From positions 19,666,754 through 19,730,753 of the forward strand of contig CM051000.1 in the NCBI GenBank assembly GCA_027704905.1: a stretch of 64,000 bases of DNA. The letters are read 5' to 3'. The notes under the pieces are model-generated. The model had not been told where the DNA came from. It did no database searches and saw only the letters and a list, made by a program, of their open reading frames with translations. The position numbers and the translations under genes were made by a program. The stretch is from Muraenolepis orangiensis (taxonomy: Eukaryota > Chordata > Actinopteri > Gadiformes > Muraenolepididae). Positions 1-13,100 of this stretch are shown one piece after another (position 1 is the stretch's first letter; the number at the start of each line of letters is the position of its first letter).

Positions 1-273
1 CCAAGACAGTGATTGACAAGTTACAGAAGCTGGTGTCGTCCGAGGGAAGGTTCAAGAACCTCCGAGAGGCTCTGAAGAAGTGAGTATCTCATGTAGGACA
101 CCGAGGTCACCAGGTGTGTGTGTGTGTGCATCCTTCTTGTATCCTCCGGTATGTGTGTTTCTGCATATGTGTGGGTGTGTGCGTGAGAGTCCATGTGTGC
201 ACGTGTGTGGTTTGTTTATGTATGCCTGCTTGCATCTTCATCTCAGTGCACATGCTTCTGCAGGCATGTGTGG

Positions 274-345
<72 letters not shown>

Positions 346-1482
346 CTTCTCTCTTACCCTCTCTCCCCCCCCCCCCCACCCCTCCACACTTTCTCCCCCC
401 CAGCTGCGACCCCCCATGTGTGCCCTACCTGGGCATGTACCTGACAGACCTGGCCTTCATCGAGGAGGGCACCCCCAACTACACAGAGGACAGCCTGGTG
501 AACTTCTCCAAGATGAGGATGGTGAGATTAACCCCCCCAGCAGTCGCTGCCGTACGCACTCCAAAAAAGCAGCTTCATGTCAGGGGGATGGACGCTACAT
601 CTCCCCCCCCCCCCCCCCCTTCCGACCACGTTTTCCAGTTTCCATTTGTGACAGACTAAGGATCTTCATCACGTGATGAAGATCACCAGAACCTTCAGTT
701 GGTTTGATCCGGCCTCAATCTCCTACTGTATTTCAGAATCAGAACCAGAATGCCTTTATTGCCATTGCACAAGTACAAGGAGATTGTGTCGCAATTCCTT
801 TCGGTCACTCTTTACACACAACAATTGAAAAATAAGAATTTTTAAAAAACGAAACTTAACAAAATAAACAGATAAAAAATTGCCAAATATGAGTAAAAGT
901 ATATGATATTATAATATATATATTATATACAAAATATATATGTACTGTATATTATTTGAAATTAAAACCTGTTGCATTTTTCCGTGTCTAGATATCCCAC
1001 ATCATCCGGGAAATAAGGCAGTTTCAGCAGACAGCTTACAAGATCGATTATACGCCAAAGGTAACGTGAAAGTTTAAAATCATATTTGGATGTACCATGT
1101 CGTTTGTACTAAATGCTGTGATTTATGTGACTGTTTAGAATGTACAGTTGAACAGTTTGGACTCAAAACAAAACCAAACATTAGTAGTTTGGATTGTACT
1201 AACTGTTCTGACTGTACTACCTGTATAATTGTCTAGCCAGTACTGTTTGGGCTGTGTAACTGTCTGACTATATTAACTGTAGACTGAGGTACAAAACAGT
1301 TAATCGTCAAACTTAAGACTCTACTAACTATTCAAAGTCAAAACAGTTGGTACGGTACAAAGTGCCACTAACCTGTACTCTGCCTTTCTCAGGCAGCACA
1401 GTATCTGCTGGACGGCAGTAGTGTGTTGGATGAGGAGAGCCTCTACGAAGCATCCCTGAGGATAGAGCCCAAGCCCTCGTGA
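1..1482 (+). CDS. rasgrf1: Ras guanine-nucleotide exchange factor, C-terminal exons (RASGRF1-like, 3' part only)
   Basis: Four coding exons are visible: 1-79 (continues upstream of the window), 404-521, 992-1060 and 1393-1482, ending in TGA at 1480-1482. Donors and acceptors are all GT-AG and the phases chain (2, 0, 0). Together they encode the end of the CDC25 catalytic domain, which ejects GDP from Ras. Recognisable blocks are VSSEGRFKNLREAL, PYLGMYLTDLAFIEEGTPN, NFSKMRM, ISHIIREIRQFQQTAYKID and the tail DEESLYEASLRIEPKPS. The tail reads closer to my recollection of RASGRF1 than of RASGRF2 (DEESLYE rather than DEDTLYE), so the paralogue call is an inference. The neighbouring ctsh on the same strand also fits RASGRF1, because the two are adjacent in human. 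The upstream domains of this large protein lie outside the window. Confidence 0.9.
725..960 (-). mobile_element. LINE 3' tail fragment in the rasgrf1 intron
   Basis: Between rasgrf1 exons 404-521 and 992-1060 lies the motif CCTTTATTGCCATTGCACAA followed by AT-rich DNA. This is the antisense of the A-rich, microsatellite-ended tails that fish L2/CR1-type LINEs leave. No coding part remains. Family assignment is by resemblance only. Confidence 0.4.
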
Positions 1483-2150
<668 letters not shown>

Positions 2151-2328
2151 CCGAAAGTACTGATAATAACCTAGCCGCTTTGTTCGTTAGCTCCCAACTG
2201 ACAAAATGGACCAATTGTAAACTGGTGGCAAGGAAGAAGGAATTTGATTGGTTTTGAGGATATGGTAGAGGTAATGGTAAGGGAGTGATGGGTATTAATG
2301 TCAGGTTGTCTCTTCTTATTCCCCTGGT

Positions 2329-3202
2329 GGGCTACAAAGACATGTATATAAACACTGGGAAACCTTATGTAGCAGATGAATATGAAGTCGAACCCCGGGA
2401 AGTCTCTACTACGACGGTGAGAGCTCTGTTTGAATGGCATATCTTCTTTTTGGCCGGTACCTTATTATTATGCCATTTAAGTGTTTTTTTGGTTGCCTTA
2501 ATCAGAAAACGATGTAACCCCCCTGAAACAAAGTTTTCCTTCTGTAGGCTACTCGGCCAACCCAAACAGAGCCGTTTGCCGTGACTGTACGATAAGCTAC
2601 AGGCGGTCAGCTAGTCCCCTACCGTGTGACGTGTTACAAGCAACTCTCTTGGGATGACCCCAGCGGTCACTCAACTCTGTACAAGCTTTTCTGTGTATGA
2701 CAAATATAAGCACCGACAACGTTTAATACTTATGAGTGTAACACATACAGAATCTATGTCTATTCCGACACGTCTTAGCGGGGACTTTGCGGTAGTAATA
2801 TTGTGCTTATTCTTGAAACATTTCTATGTATTTTTACAAGCTTTGTATAGAAGGAAAAACTCACTTATGGCTTAGGTGGCGGGCATGTACCACTTCCACG
2901 TATCTAAATGAAACGTATATATCTAGAACAGTATATGTGTATACTGTGCTCTACATTCACAGGATCTATAATCTATGAACAGCCAAATGTTTGCAGTGAG
3001 CAATACCCCGACGGTATGAGGATCATCGTTCAATCTATTTCAGCAGCTTGACAAGTATTCCCGGTTTTGTATAAAACTGTATTCTTTCCTGATTACCTCT
3101 TCTTAATAAATCTATTCTTTCTCAGGGGAAAGTGTCTTTCAAATCTTTTGCCGAATGTAACGCCAAATACTTGCTAGTAGGCGACAGAACTACAAGTTTG
3201 AA
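2329..3202 (+). pseudogene. Possible relict exon pair resembling a complement-type C345C (netrin-like) module
   Basis: Two exon-like segments are in phase with each other. The first, about 2357-2415, reads MYINTGKPYVADEYEVE and then PREVSTTT, with a GTGAGA donor. The second, 3125-3202, is preceded by a pyrimidine-rich acceptor (TTCTTTCTCAG), reads KVSFKSFAECNAKYLLVGD and then RTTSLK, and ends in a GTGAGA donor. The pattern of Y-x-TG, then a K-x-x-F block, a lone Cys and YL-[LI]-[VM]-G matches what I know of the C-terminal netrin-like domain of complement C5 and relatives. No upstream thioester-protein exons and no sure downstream exon are seen, although 5921-5985 (IPTAAWIWISHNIYR) might be a remnant. 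It may equally be chance. Only the splice signals and phase agreement are directly observed. Confidence 0.28.
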
Positions 3203-3328
3203 GGTGAGAACCGTGTTGGTGGTGAACCAAGGATTGGAGAATATGAATGCATCGAAATATTTGTGTGGGGTCAGGGATGACGCCTGCCGTTCAAGAGAAT
3301 TGAATACCGTTACCATATTGTGTATTAG

Positions 3329-3330
<2 letters not shown>

Positions 3331-3387
<57 letters not shown>

Positions 3388-3411
3388 TGTGGTGGTGTGT
3401 GTGTGTGTGTC
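3331..3411. repeat. (GT)n microsatellite
   Basis: About 40 GT units with two GGTG interruptions near the end. It creates open frames on both strands that are not genes. Confidence 0.95.
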
Positions 3412-3639
3412 CTAGTGCAAACCTGTACTGAGTAAGGGGGGAAATTATACACTTCTTAAATAGACCACACACTACAATACAATTATTATTTTGAAACATT
3501 GATCGATTGAGAATCTGGGGGTTTATTGGATAGACCTTATAGTAGTATAGTATGGTATAATAGTGTTGTTCATAGTATATTGTATAACATATCATAGGTA
3601 GTATATAGTGTTGTTTACACTATAGTATTGTTTAGTATA

Positions 3640-3735
3640 GTATTGTTGCAGGAATTCATACTGAGGGAGGGAATGGGGAGTAAGCATTCCATTGTACTTG
3701 TTGCAAATGGCAATTATACATCTTGAATCTTGTAT
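3640..3735 (+). mobile_element. L2-like LINE 3' tail
   Basis: The segment includes GCATTCCATTGTACTTGTTG, a GCAAATGGCAA run and ends near TCTTGAATCTTG. Near-identical tails occur at 9060-9150, 19740-19805 and 44560-44620, which defines one LINE subfamily present four times in the window. Confidence 0.65.
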
Positions 3736-3737
3736 AG

Positions 3738-5832
3738 CAGGGGTACTCAAACGTTTTTATTAAAGGTCCACTTGTGAATTTGATAAAAGGTCAATGGTCC
3801 GGAGAAATGGCAGTAAAGTGCATGACATAAATCAACATTCAAAACATATACACACACATTCAATAGAACAGTATGGTGGCTGTATAGCACTGTTTGCCTG
3901 TAGCCAATGCCTTGAACCTCGGCACAAAAGGTGTGATTGCCAGGCAGAGGCACTGACCCAAGTGTTAATTTGCGGTATAAGTTTTCACAATGATCATCGT
4001 GGAAAATTCCCTCACAGCAATATGTGGAACCAAACATAGTGAGCAAATAAATGGCCACATTCTGAAGGTGGGGGACATTTGCTGCAGTTGCCATCTTTGT
4101 CCAGAATGTCACAGGGTCACAGTCCCCCTCCTTCAGAGCAACATTCTCATTCAGGAGATCTATTAGCTCGGTTTGCAGAGATTTGCCCACAGGAAGATGC
4201 TCTGTGCCTCTCTTGAGAATTCTTGAACATTCTTCACCTAAAATGGAGATCCATTACAGAGCAGGACTTGCTTACCCAGACTGAAATCATCAAAACGGTT
4301 TTGAAAATTGTTGTGCCTCTGTTATATCACTCCTAAAGATCTCCAACTTCCTTTGGAAAGAACGTACTGCTGAAATAAGATCACACACTGTGTTGCCTTG
4401 GCCTTGGAGTTGAGCCAATTTAGATGAGATGTCACATCCACCAAAAAGGCCGAACACTTCATATGTTCATCATCCTGCAGAAAAACAAGGTACTGTTTGG
4501 CTTTGGCATTTTTCTGCTCCGACAAAAACATCTGCAGGTCTTTCCTGACGGCCCAAAACCGCTCCAGAACCCTTCCCTCACTCAGCCACCTCACATTGTT
4601 ATGAAGGAGAATGTCATCATAAGCTAATGCAGCTTGACCTGGTGTGAGTGAGAGTGAGAGAGAATGACACTTTTCTTCACTATGAACTCAAAATAATATT
4701 TCTTTTAATTTTTGATTTAGCCAAATGTCAACAGCAAAATAAGAGTAATTATTTTAACAAAGTAAACCTCAGTCTGTTTAATACAGATGACTGGCTGGCC
4801 ATCATACAATGCAACCAAGAGTTATACATTTACCTTTGTCAGAAATGCACGCAAAAGGTGGTGCTTAAGGGCTGAGGAGGCTCTCAGGTAGTTAACAAGC
4901 TTCATAATTGTCTCCATGACTAATCTAAGTATTATTTCCCAAGATTGGCACACACCACTGACTGGTGAATGATGCAGTGGTATGACAGCAGGTCTGGATG
5001 GAGCTCTTTCAGGCGCTGAACAGTTCCCTTCTCTCTGTCATGGCTGGAGCTCCATCAGTTGCAATGGACACATTTGCTCTCTCTTGCATTGTCATAGATC
5101 TGACAAACAATCTGTTTGTGGCTTGATAGGAACATTTGAACTGAGTAAGTGTTGCTGTCCTCACCTCTCTTTTCTGGAGATACTGCCGTTTAAAATAGCT
5201 GTGATTCATAGTGGCATTTCTCTGTCCATTCTTCTTTGAATTCTCGGTCTTTGAGAACGACATGCTGCCAGCATTCGCAATAACGTGTGCAGGTCCCTGA
5301 CTAACAGTGACAACTTATTGTCATAACAATTGTACTTTTACTTACTGTACTTTACCTGAACTTATTGTATTTTGACCTGAGCACTGGTTCAGTTCTTAGA
5401 GACTTGTTCTCTCTCACTTCTGGTGACGAGTTGTTCTCGTACCTTCCTTTGTTGAAACATACTATTGTTAGTCGCTTTGGATAAAAGCGTCTGCTAAATG
5501 ACTGTAATGTAATAACAAATAATAATACATAATAATGTAACAAAGACGCTTGCACTTCTGATTGGGGGAAAAAACCTCCCCCCCTCCCCCTCCCTGATAC
5601 TACCAATGGGAGCGTTAGACTTTCACTTTCACGGAAGTGAAAACGATAGTTAACTTGCAGTCTGCAATGCGTGTCACGCTCGCGCACACAAGTTAATGTA
5701 TATTCACGTCATTCTCACAACGCGTCAGACACAAGATATAATATATATATATATACATTAATTTACATCTAATGTGACACGGGGTCCGGTCCTGATTGAT
5801 TTGCAGTTCGGTCCGGAGTTTGAGAAGCCCTG
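3738..5832 (-). mobile_element. Decayed hAT DNA transposon (GTF2IRD2/ZBED5-like transposase)
   Basis: The ends are imperfect inverted repeats, CAGGGGTACTCAAAC at 3738 and the complement of CAGGGCTTCTCAAAC ending at 5832 (12 of 15 matching). Between them, on the minus strand, are transposase pieces: SIATDGAPAMT near 5050, MRWLSEGRVLERFW near 4590, then AIYLLTMFGSTYCCE and FHDDHCENLYRKL at about 4060-3960. The latter is the hAT C-terminal dimerisation region. The same blocks, intact, occur in the copy at 48853-50646 (LSVCTDGAPCM, VRWLSRGKVLSRF, AVLTMFGSTYACEQSF). Frameshifts and stops show this copy is dead. A second repeat carrying GGATAAAAGCGTCTGCTAAA lies inside it near 5470-5510. An exact 8-bp target duplication was not found. 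Confidence 0.75.
5440..5520 (+). repeat. Dispersed teleost repeat fragment
   Basis: It contains CGCTTTGGATAAAAGCGTCT followed by GCTAAATGACTGTAATGTAA, a motif I know as very common in fish genomes. A copy in the other orientation occurs at about 59150-59200 (CATTACAGTCATTCAGCAGA). Its class (SINE or MITE) cannot be settled from these fragments. Confidence 0.5.
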
Positions 5833-6239
5833 TATGTATACCAAAGACAGTTACGTTACTTCCGTTAGTTAAGTAAGTTACGCAGTTAAAGGGGCAGAGT
5901 AGAACATCGACGGCCAAAAAGTGATCGTCCCCCAAAAACGGATTCCGACTGCTGCTTGGATCTGGATCAGTCATAACATATACAGGTGCGTGGTAATAAA
6001 CAAGGTATGTCTTTTTGAAACTTTCTTGTACTCAAATGATCACAATCCTAATGACCAAAGAAGTGTTCGCTTCTTTTATAGCGTAATCATGGAGGTGCGC
6101 TTCAGACTCTCTACCGCAGGGTTTCTTAAACGTGTTGGGTCCAGGGACCCCTTACAGGGGAAACAAATGTGTGAATATAATATGTGAATCATGTTAATAC
6201 CACTTATATACTTTGTATATTTATATATATATATTACAA

Positions 6240-6610
6240 CTTATAGACAACAGAAGCAAGACATTGTCCTATGACTATGAACATTAACCAGACATAGTCC
6301 TATGACTATGAACTGTACAAGATGAACAGTAACCAGACATAGTCCTATGACTGAACTGTAACAAGATGAACAGTAACCAGACCTAGTCCTATGACTGAAC
6401 TGTAACAAGATGAACAGTAACCAGACCTAGTCCTATGACTATGAACTGTACAAGATGAACAGTAACAACAGTAACAAGACATAGTCCTATGATTGAACAG
6501 TAACAAGTCATAGTCATATGACTATGCACAGTAACAAGATGAACAGTAACAACAGTAACAAGGCATAGTCCTATGACTATATGAACATTAAAAAGATGTG
6601 GCATAGTCCT
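6240..6610. repeat. Minisatellite, about 45-bp unit
   Basis: Degenerate tandem copies of a unit containing CATAGTCCTATGACTATGAA and GAACAGTAAC. The open frame on the minus strand here is a by-product of the repeat. Confidence 0.85.
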
Positions 6611-6749
6611 AATAAACGCAGACATTAAAAGGACTAGTCTAAGGCTGAATTTCATTAAGTGCTTCAACTTTCAAATAATGAACGTATTGCCGCTTATTCA
6701 AATCATTGGCAGAAAGCTCTAAACAAATCATGCTTCAGACTGTTTACTG

Positions 6750-7120
6750 TTTACAACCACCACACGTCTCAGATGAGGTGCACTTCTGTTTTACAGACCA
6801 CCACATGTCTCAGATGAGGTGCACTTCTGTTTTACAGACCACCACATGTCTCAGATGAGGTGCACTTCTATTTTACAGACCACCACATGTCTCAGATGAG
6901 GTGCACTTCTATTTTACAGACCACCACATGTCTCAGATGAGGTGCACTTCTGTTTTACAGACCACCACATGTCTCAGATGAGGTGCACTTCTATTTTACA
7001 GACCACCACATGTCTCAGATGAGGTGCACTTCTATTTTACAGACCACCACATGTCTCAGATGAGGTGCACTTCTGTTTTACAGACCACCACATGTCTCAG
7101 ATGAGGTGCACTTCTGTTTT
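6750..7120 (+). repeat. 41-bp minisatellite, nine copies, abutting ctsh exon 1
   Basis: The core GTCTCAGATGAGGTGCACTT recurs every 41 bases from about 6766 to 7094, nine times. Each unit contains TTCTGTTTTACAG, which has the form of a strong 3' splice acceptor, and an ATG. The last unit runs directly into the ctsh start region, so all copies lie in the promoter, 5' UTR or first intron. Confidence 0.9.
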
Positions 7121-7132
7121 ACAGACTTCGAT

Positions 7133-10100
7133 ATGTCTTGGTGGGCTGCTGCCGTGTGTGTCCTGACTGCACTTATATCCTCGGTGGATTCAACACCGTT
7201 AGTTTCACTAGAAGGTAGGTGTGTAACACAACTTGTGCAAAATGTAGGTGAACGACTGGTTGGAACTTGTGTCTGTAATGTCTGTACTTTGGGCTGAAAG
7301 TACCGTGCTGAAAAAAGTATATAGCTGAAAGTATATAGAAAGTATATAGCTGTAACGTGTATATATATATAAAATAGCTGATGTAATAACAATGCCTTCT
7401 TTCTGTCTTCCACAGAAGAGTATAGTTTCAAAACATGGATGTCACAGGTAAGTGCCATGTACATTGAGAAACCAAAACTGAATAGTCTCTGGGCAAGGGA
7501 GTGGGAATTATATTTTGATCTCCATTTCCACATTTCTCTCCGCTTGTTTTTGTTTGATCCACAGCACAGTAAGAACTATGACGTCACAGAATACAGCCAC
7601 CGGCTGCAAATATTCACTCACAACAAGAGGAAGATCGAGCGTCATAATGCCAGGGACCATTCCTTCAAAAGTAGGCTGTGTTAAAGTCTGCTTGTTTTAT
7701 TATTTTACAACACAAGACATCCCTACCTCTCTCTCTTTCTCTCTCTCTCTCTCTATTGTATTGTATTGTCTCTATTTGTATTTAAACCTACCGCTGTGTC
7801 TTGTCTGGCCTCTGTCCTACTGGCTTTCTTCCCTCTTCCACCACACTGTATATTAGCATTTAGGGGTTGGGCTCCTCTTTTTGAAATTTTGCAAATATCT
7901 ACCCTGAAAATAAAGACACATCTCATTAGACAGGCTTTTGTAAGCCTGTTTTTTGTTGTTGTTCATTATGTTGTTGTATTACTTTTTGAAAGCACTACAC
8001 TGTGTGACCTTCAGTTTGTGTTCCTGTTTGAATGACTTTTCTCACCTCAATAGTATTAATTTTTCTTTTTCTTTAGTGGGCCTCAGCCAGTTCACAGATA
8101 TGACATTTGAAGAATTTAAGAAGTTATACCTTTTGACAGAGCCTCAGGTAAAGTATATTTTCTGTACATTTACAGTCACTGCTTATACTGTATAGGCTAA
8201 CATCTTTATTTCCTACTATTATAAAAGGCATTGGTAGCCGGTAATAGACAAGAGGTGTGTCATTCCAGTGTGTTTTATGTGTGTAGAACTGCTCTGCCAC
8301 CACGGGGAACCATGTAGTCAGCCGTGGACCGTACCCCGACTCTGTGGACTGGAGGAAGAGGGGCCACTTTGTGACACCAGTCAAGAACCAGGTATAATGG
8401 TCTAGTTTAATGGTCCCCTACTTCACCACCCCGGGTCTGTCCCGAATCCCCTAACTCTTTGTTATTTTCATCAGCGTTTGTCCAAAGACTATATAGTGTA
8501 ATCCTTCCCTCATTCCCTACTCCCTACTCCCTCTCTAGTAGTTTAATGTTGAGGACTATATAGTGAAATCCTTCCCTCATTCCCTACTCCCTCTCTAGTA
8601 GTTCAATGAAGAGGACTATATAGTGAAATCCTTCCCTCATTCCCTACTCCCTACTCCCTCTCTAGTAGTTCAATGAAGAGGACTACATAGTGAAATCCTT
8701 CCCCCATTCCCTACTCCCTACTCCCTCTCTATGGAGTTCAATACAGGACTGGAATACAATACTGAGCTCATCGGCCATAGGTCCCTCATATTACATTACA
8801 CTGTCATACTTATGTAACTGGACTTACTGGACTCATTACAGTAACTGCACTGTTCTGTACTGTACTGCACTGTATTCATGATGCTGCTGCACTACTGGCA
8901 CTTTAAAATGCTTTTTGCATAATTCGCCATGTCTATATACTGTATCATCCATAAGATACTTTATTGTTATTTTTATTGTGTATAGTATTTCAGTAGTATA
9001 GTGTTGTTTATAATATATAGTAGGTAGTATATAGTGTTGTTTATAGTATAGTTTTGTATAGTATAGTATTGTTGTTGAAATGCATACTGTGAATGAGGAA
9101 GCATTCCATTGTACTTGTTGCAAATGGCAAATAAAAACATCTTGAATGTTATATTTTGGTCCAAGTGCTGAAATGTACATTTGATCTGTGGACATATTAG
9201 ATTCATTCTCAACAACGATAGCAGGCAAAGAGGGTACAACTGTCCACGTATCCACATGTTTATTTATGTTTATGTTTGTTTCTCAAGGGCCACTGTGGCA
9301 GCTGCTGGACCTTCTCCACCACCGGCTGCTTGGAGTCGGTCACCGCCATCGCTAGCGGGAAGCTTCTACTGCTGGTGAGACTATAGTCCATCAGTTACCC
9401 TTCAATGGTTACCCTTTAGAGAGTTTAAAGGGCACTGAAGCCTATAGTCCTTCCTCTTTCATTTGCATTACGTCACCATGGTAAAGGCTCTAAAAACATC
9501 AGGCTTCCCCTGAATTATGACTTGACGTCAACCTTAAAATCTTCTTGAAACAGGGCCCAGGTGCTAGGTGGTAAAGTGGTGTGAGGTGGTCAAATATAGC
9601 AGCCCTTTGAATATCAATTGTTGGATTGTTTAGAAATAGTGGATGTTCTGAATAGTTATCAACAATTTGTGTTGTTTTCAATTGAATTATTATAAGTGTT
9701 TGATATGTTGATACTGTTTGATAACCCTAATATTTTACATTTTCTGTCATTATTTTATAGAATAGATTATTTTAACATGAGTCGGTTTCAAACAGTTGTA
9801 AATGTAATTGGTCAGCTGTAAATTAAATCATTGTGGCGCTCCATCAAGTATCAGGTATATCTTATATATTATATATTATTTTCTGGTGATTTTCTTTCAG
9901 TCCGAGCAGCAACTCATCGACTGTGCCCAGGCCTTCAACAACCACGGATGTAATGGGTCAGTGGCAATACAAACCGTTGGAGGGTGACCCATGCATAGAG
10001 AACATTAAGCCCAAGGAACTTAACCACATGCTGTTGTATTCCTGCAGGGGGCTTCCTAGTCAGGCCTTTGAGTACATCAAATACAACCGCGGCATTATGA

Positions 10101-13100
10101 CAGAAGAAGACTATCCCTACCACGGCACTGTAAGCTCCCCCTGCTCTAAAACACACAACTTTTAAGTATATAAGGAATAGCCATTACAAGCCATTTTTAA
10201 AAAGGAAATCTACCCTCTAGGCACTTCACACGTCTGGGAGTGTCCGCCCAGACATTATACAGCCACACAGATCAGCCTACCAGCCTACCTGGTGGACTGT
10301 ACCAACTGTCTAATGGCTGGTCTGTACGTCATACATCTGTGGGTGGAAACACTTGTGATGTCAATATGAGGTCGATTTCTTAAAAAACGGCATTGAATGG
10401 TTATTCCATATCATACCTGGTGGTAAAATAGGAACATGCTTCGTTATGGTCTGCCCTCTGTTCTAGGAAGCCCTCTGCCAGTTCCAGCCTGGGTTGGAGG
10501 CCGCCTTCGTCAGAGATGTGGTCAACATAACCTCTGTGAGTGTGCCGCAACGGTGGAAAAAAAAGACCAAGTGCAGTACATGCTTTCATGTAATTAGTCA
10601 GAAATGACATAAAGCATGTACTCAAGTGACTCCAATGTCTGGTGAAATATTTATTTAGAGTTACACATTTTTGGTATTTTTGGAAAGCCCCTGCCACGAA
10701 CACCAGACTTTGTCATATTCTAATGTGGATGTGAAATAAATATAAATGTTGGAACACATTATTATTTATATTCATTATTAACATGTTATTATTACATTAG
10801 TGGAGAAATGAGTATTGTCCATGGTGGTGAGGTACTGACTGGTGAGCGAGCTGGTATCCGTCAGGTGGCCTGTCTAGGCATCGAATCGTGATCACAGCTC
10901 ATTGTTCTATTAAAGTGCAACTTATCACATGACGTATAACTTGAAACTTTTGCAACTAGTTTACCACCCCAACCAACCAAGTAGCTGACATCTGTGTGAC
11001 CCGCCCATTGATATGTCTCTGTGTCTGCTAATCACAGTACGACGAGAAGGCCATGGTGGATGTGGTGGCCAGACTCAACCCTGTCAGTCTGGGCTTTGAG
11101 GTCACCTCTGATTTCATGCACTACAAGGAAGGAGTTTATACAAGGTGAGTGGAAAACAAACCAGGTCACGACACACTGTGGCGTCAAGGTTGACTTCTCA
11201 ACGGTAGGAAACAGAGGGAGGGAGGGAGCAGAGAGGGAGGGGACCTTTTTGTAAGGTTATTTTTCGTTTATTTAAAAAATGTCACTCTCTTCTTCTCTCT
11301 CCCTTTACAACTGTAACAAATCATACATTTAGGGACCAATACACATGTTTACTCTGTTTAAAAGAAGCTCTGGTCGTGGTAGAACTCTTGACATTCTAGA
11401 TGTGTCACAAGATTGTCCAGTGACCACTGATCACTGAATGTGTGACAGATAGGAGCAGAGAAAGGGCACTCTGTCTGACGGAAGGTGGCTGCTTAGATCC
11501 CCCGGCTCCTTCTAGCCAAGAGCAGGGCACCCTTACCCTGGCTGTCTCCTGTCATGGTCAACATCGCCGTCGGTGATGAATGTGTGAATGGGATTGTGAG
11601 CTTTGGGGTAAAAAGCGCTGTATAACAGTGCAGTCCATTTACCATTCACAGACAAATACTCCATCCGTGCACACTGCTAAAACGCCCTACAGGTGGTACC
11701 CCTCTTGTATCCCCTCTTGTACCCCTGGTGACCGCCGACCCTCGTCTGTGTTGTGCTCTCCAGTTCCCTATGTCACAACACCACGGACACGGTGAACCAC
11801 GCCGTGCTGGCCGTGGGCTACGGTGTGGAGGAGGCAGCGGGGGAGACGCCGTATTGGATTGTGAAGAATTCCTGGGGCCCCGTCTGGGGAATGGACGGGT
11901 AAATAGAGAGCAGAAACACTGTCAGAGAGTGTGTGAGTGTTTGTGTGTATGTGTGTGTGTGCCAGTGGCGAACCGTGTCTATCACAACTGGACCATCTGT
12001 GGACCACCTGTTGACCCCCCCCCCCCCCCCCGGATTCAAAAATCTGGTTGCTCTAGTCAGACGGACGTCACGGAGGCGGTCACTTTATGCGTTCTCATTT
12101 AGGCAGATAAGATTGTCGCAACCAATTTACAAGTTGACCATAGTTGGCAAAGCACTGTCCATAGTGAAGTAACAGCACAACACAGCACCACCACACACAG
12201 GCTATCGATGAAAGGGACAGTCTAAAACGCTTAATGTGAAAAGGCTTAACTTAAAGTTCCAAAACAGCAATCAATAATCTCCATTTCTCTGGCATATGTC
12301 TTGTCATTAGCACTTTCACCTGTCTATATCAAATATCAAAACCTAAATCCTACTATTACGGAAGCTATGTTACATTAAGTGTTTTCCTCTCATAAAGCTG
12401 CGTTAAGACTTTTCCTTACTGGCTCAATAGAGAGGAAAACACTTAATGTCACATAACGTCCATAATGGTAGAATATAAGTTGAGATATTTTGACAGGTGA
12501 AAGTTCCAATGACAAGACATATGCCAGATCAATTTGGTGATTATTGATCGCAGTTTTGGAAGTTTTGTTTTAGTTTTGTTTGGGACTGACTGTACTGGTG
12601 CTGTACTGTAGCTCGCTACATCATCATACACCATTAGGGCCTCCTCCACTCAGCTAGGACTATTAGGTTTCATAGACACATGGCTGCCACACAACCATAC
12701 CTTCGGAACAATTACCACTGCAAAGAAAGATCAAGTCAAAACTTTCAATTCAAATGCACAACAATGCTTAACAAACTCAAGACAGCCATTAACTAATCAT
12801 TCAACGTGTGTGGAAACAAAATGCAACCAGCTCAACGAGATACAACACTGCTGGATGAATTTTTCGATAACCCCGTTATAAAGCTGATCACTGCATTTCA
12901 GATCGCAACAACATTATCTTCACCTGTTTCCATTTCAACATAACAAACCAATAAAACTTCAAATGAATTGCTACGTAGCACTAAGCTAGATCCTCTGTCT
13001 CGAGCCAGTGAACTAACGGGACCTTCTAGCGTACCCTGGAACCATGGGGAAAACTGAAAGAATACGCCCATTGGCTACAAATCAATATATGATTGGTTAA

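Noticed and set aside
107..444. Several long open frames in GT/CA tracts here and at 20157-20451, 37867-38169, 42079-42812, 48271-48674, 53085-53459, 62836-63066
   Set aside because: They are dinucleotide repeats read as alternating two-residue proteins on both strands, with no other coding signal.
3730..5840. 8-bp target duplication for the decayed hAT
   Set aside because: Flanks share only TGTATA in a shifted register (TTGTATAG versus TATGTATA), which is not a clean duplication.
6118..6165. CAGGGTTTCTTAAACGTGTT as the end of another hAT
   Set aside because: It resembles a hAT terminus but no partner end or duplication was found nearby.
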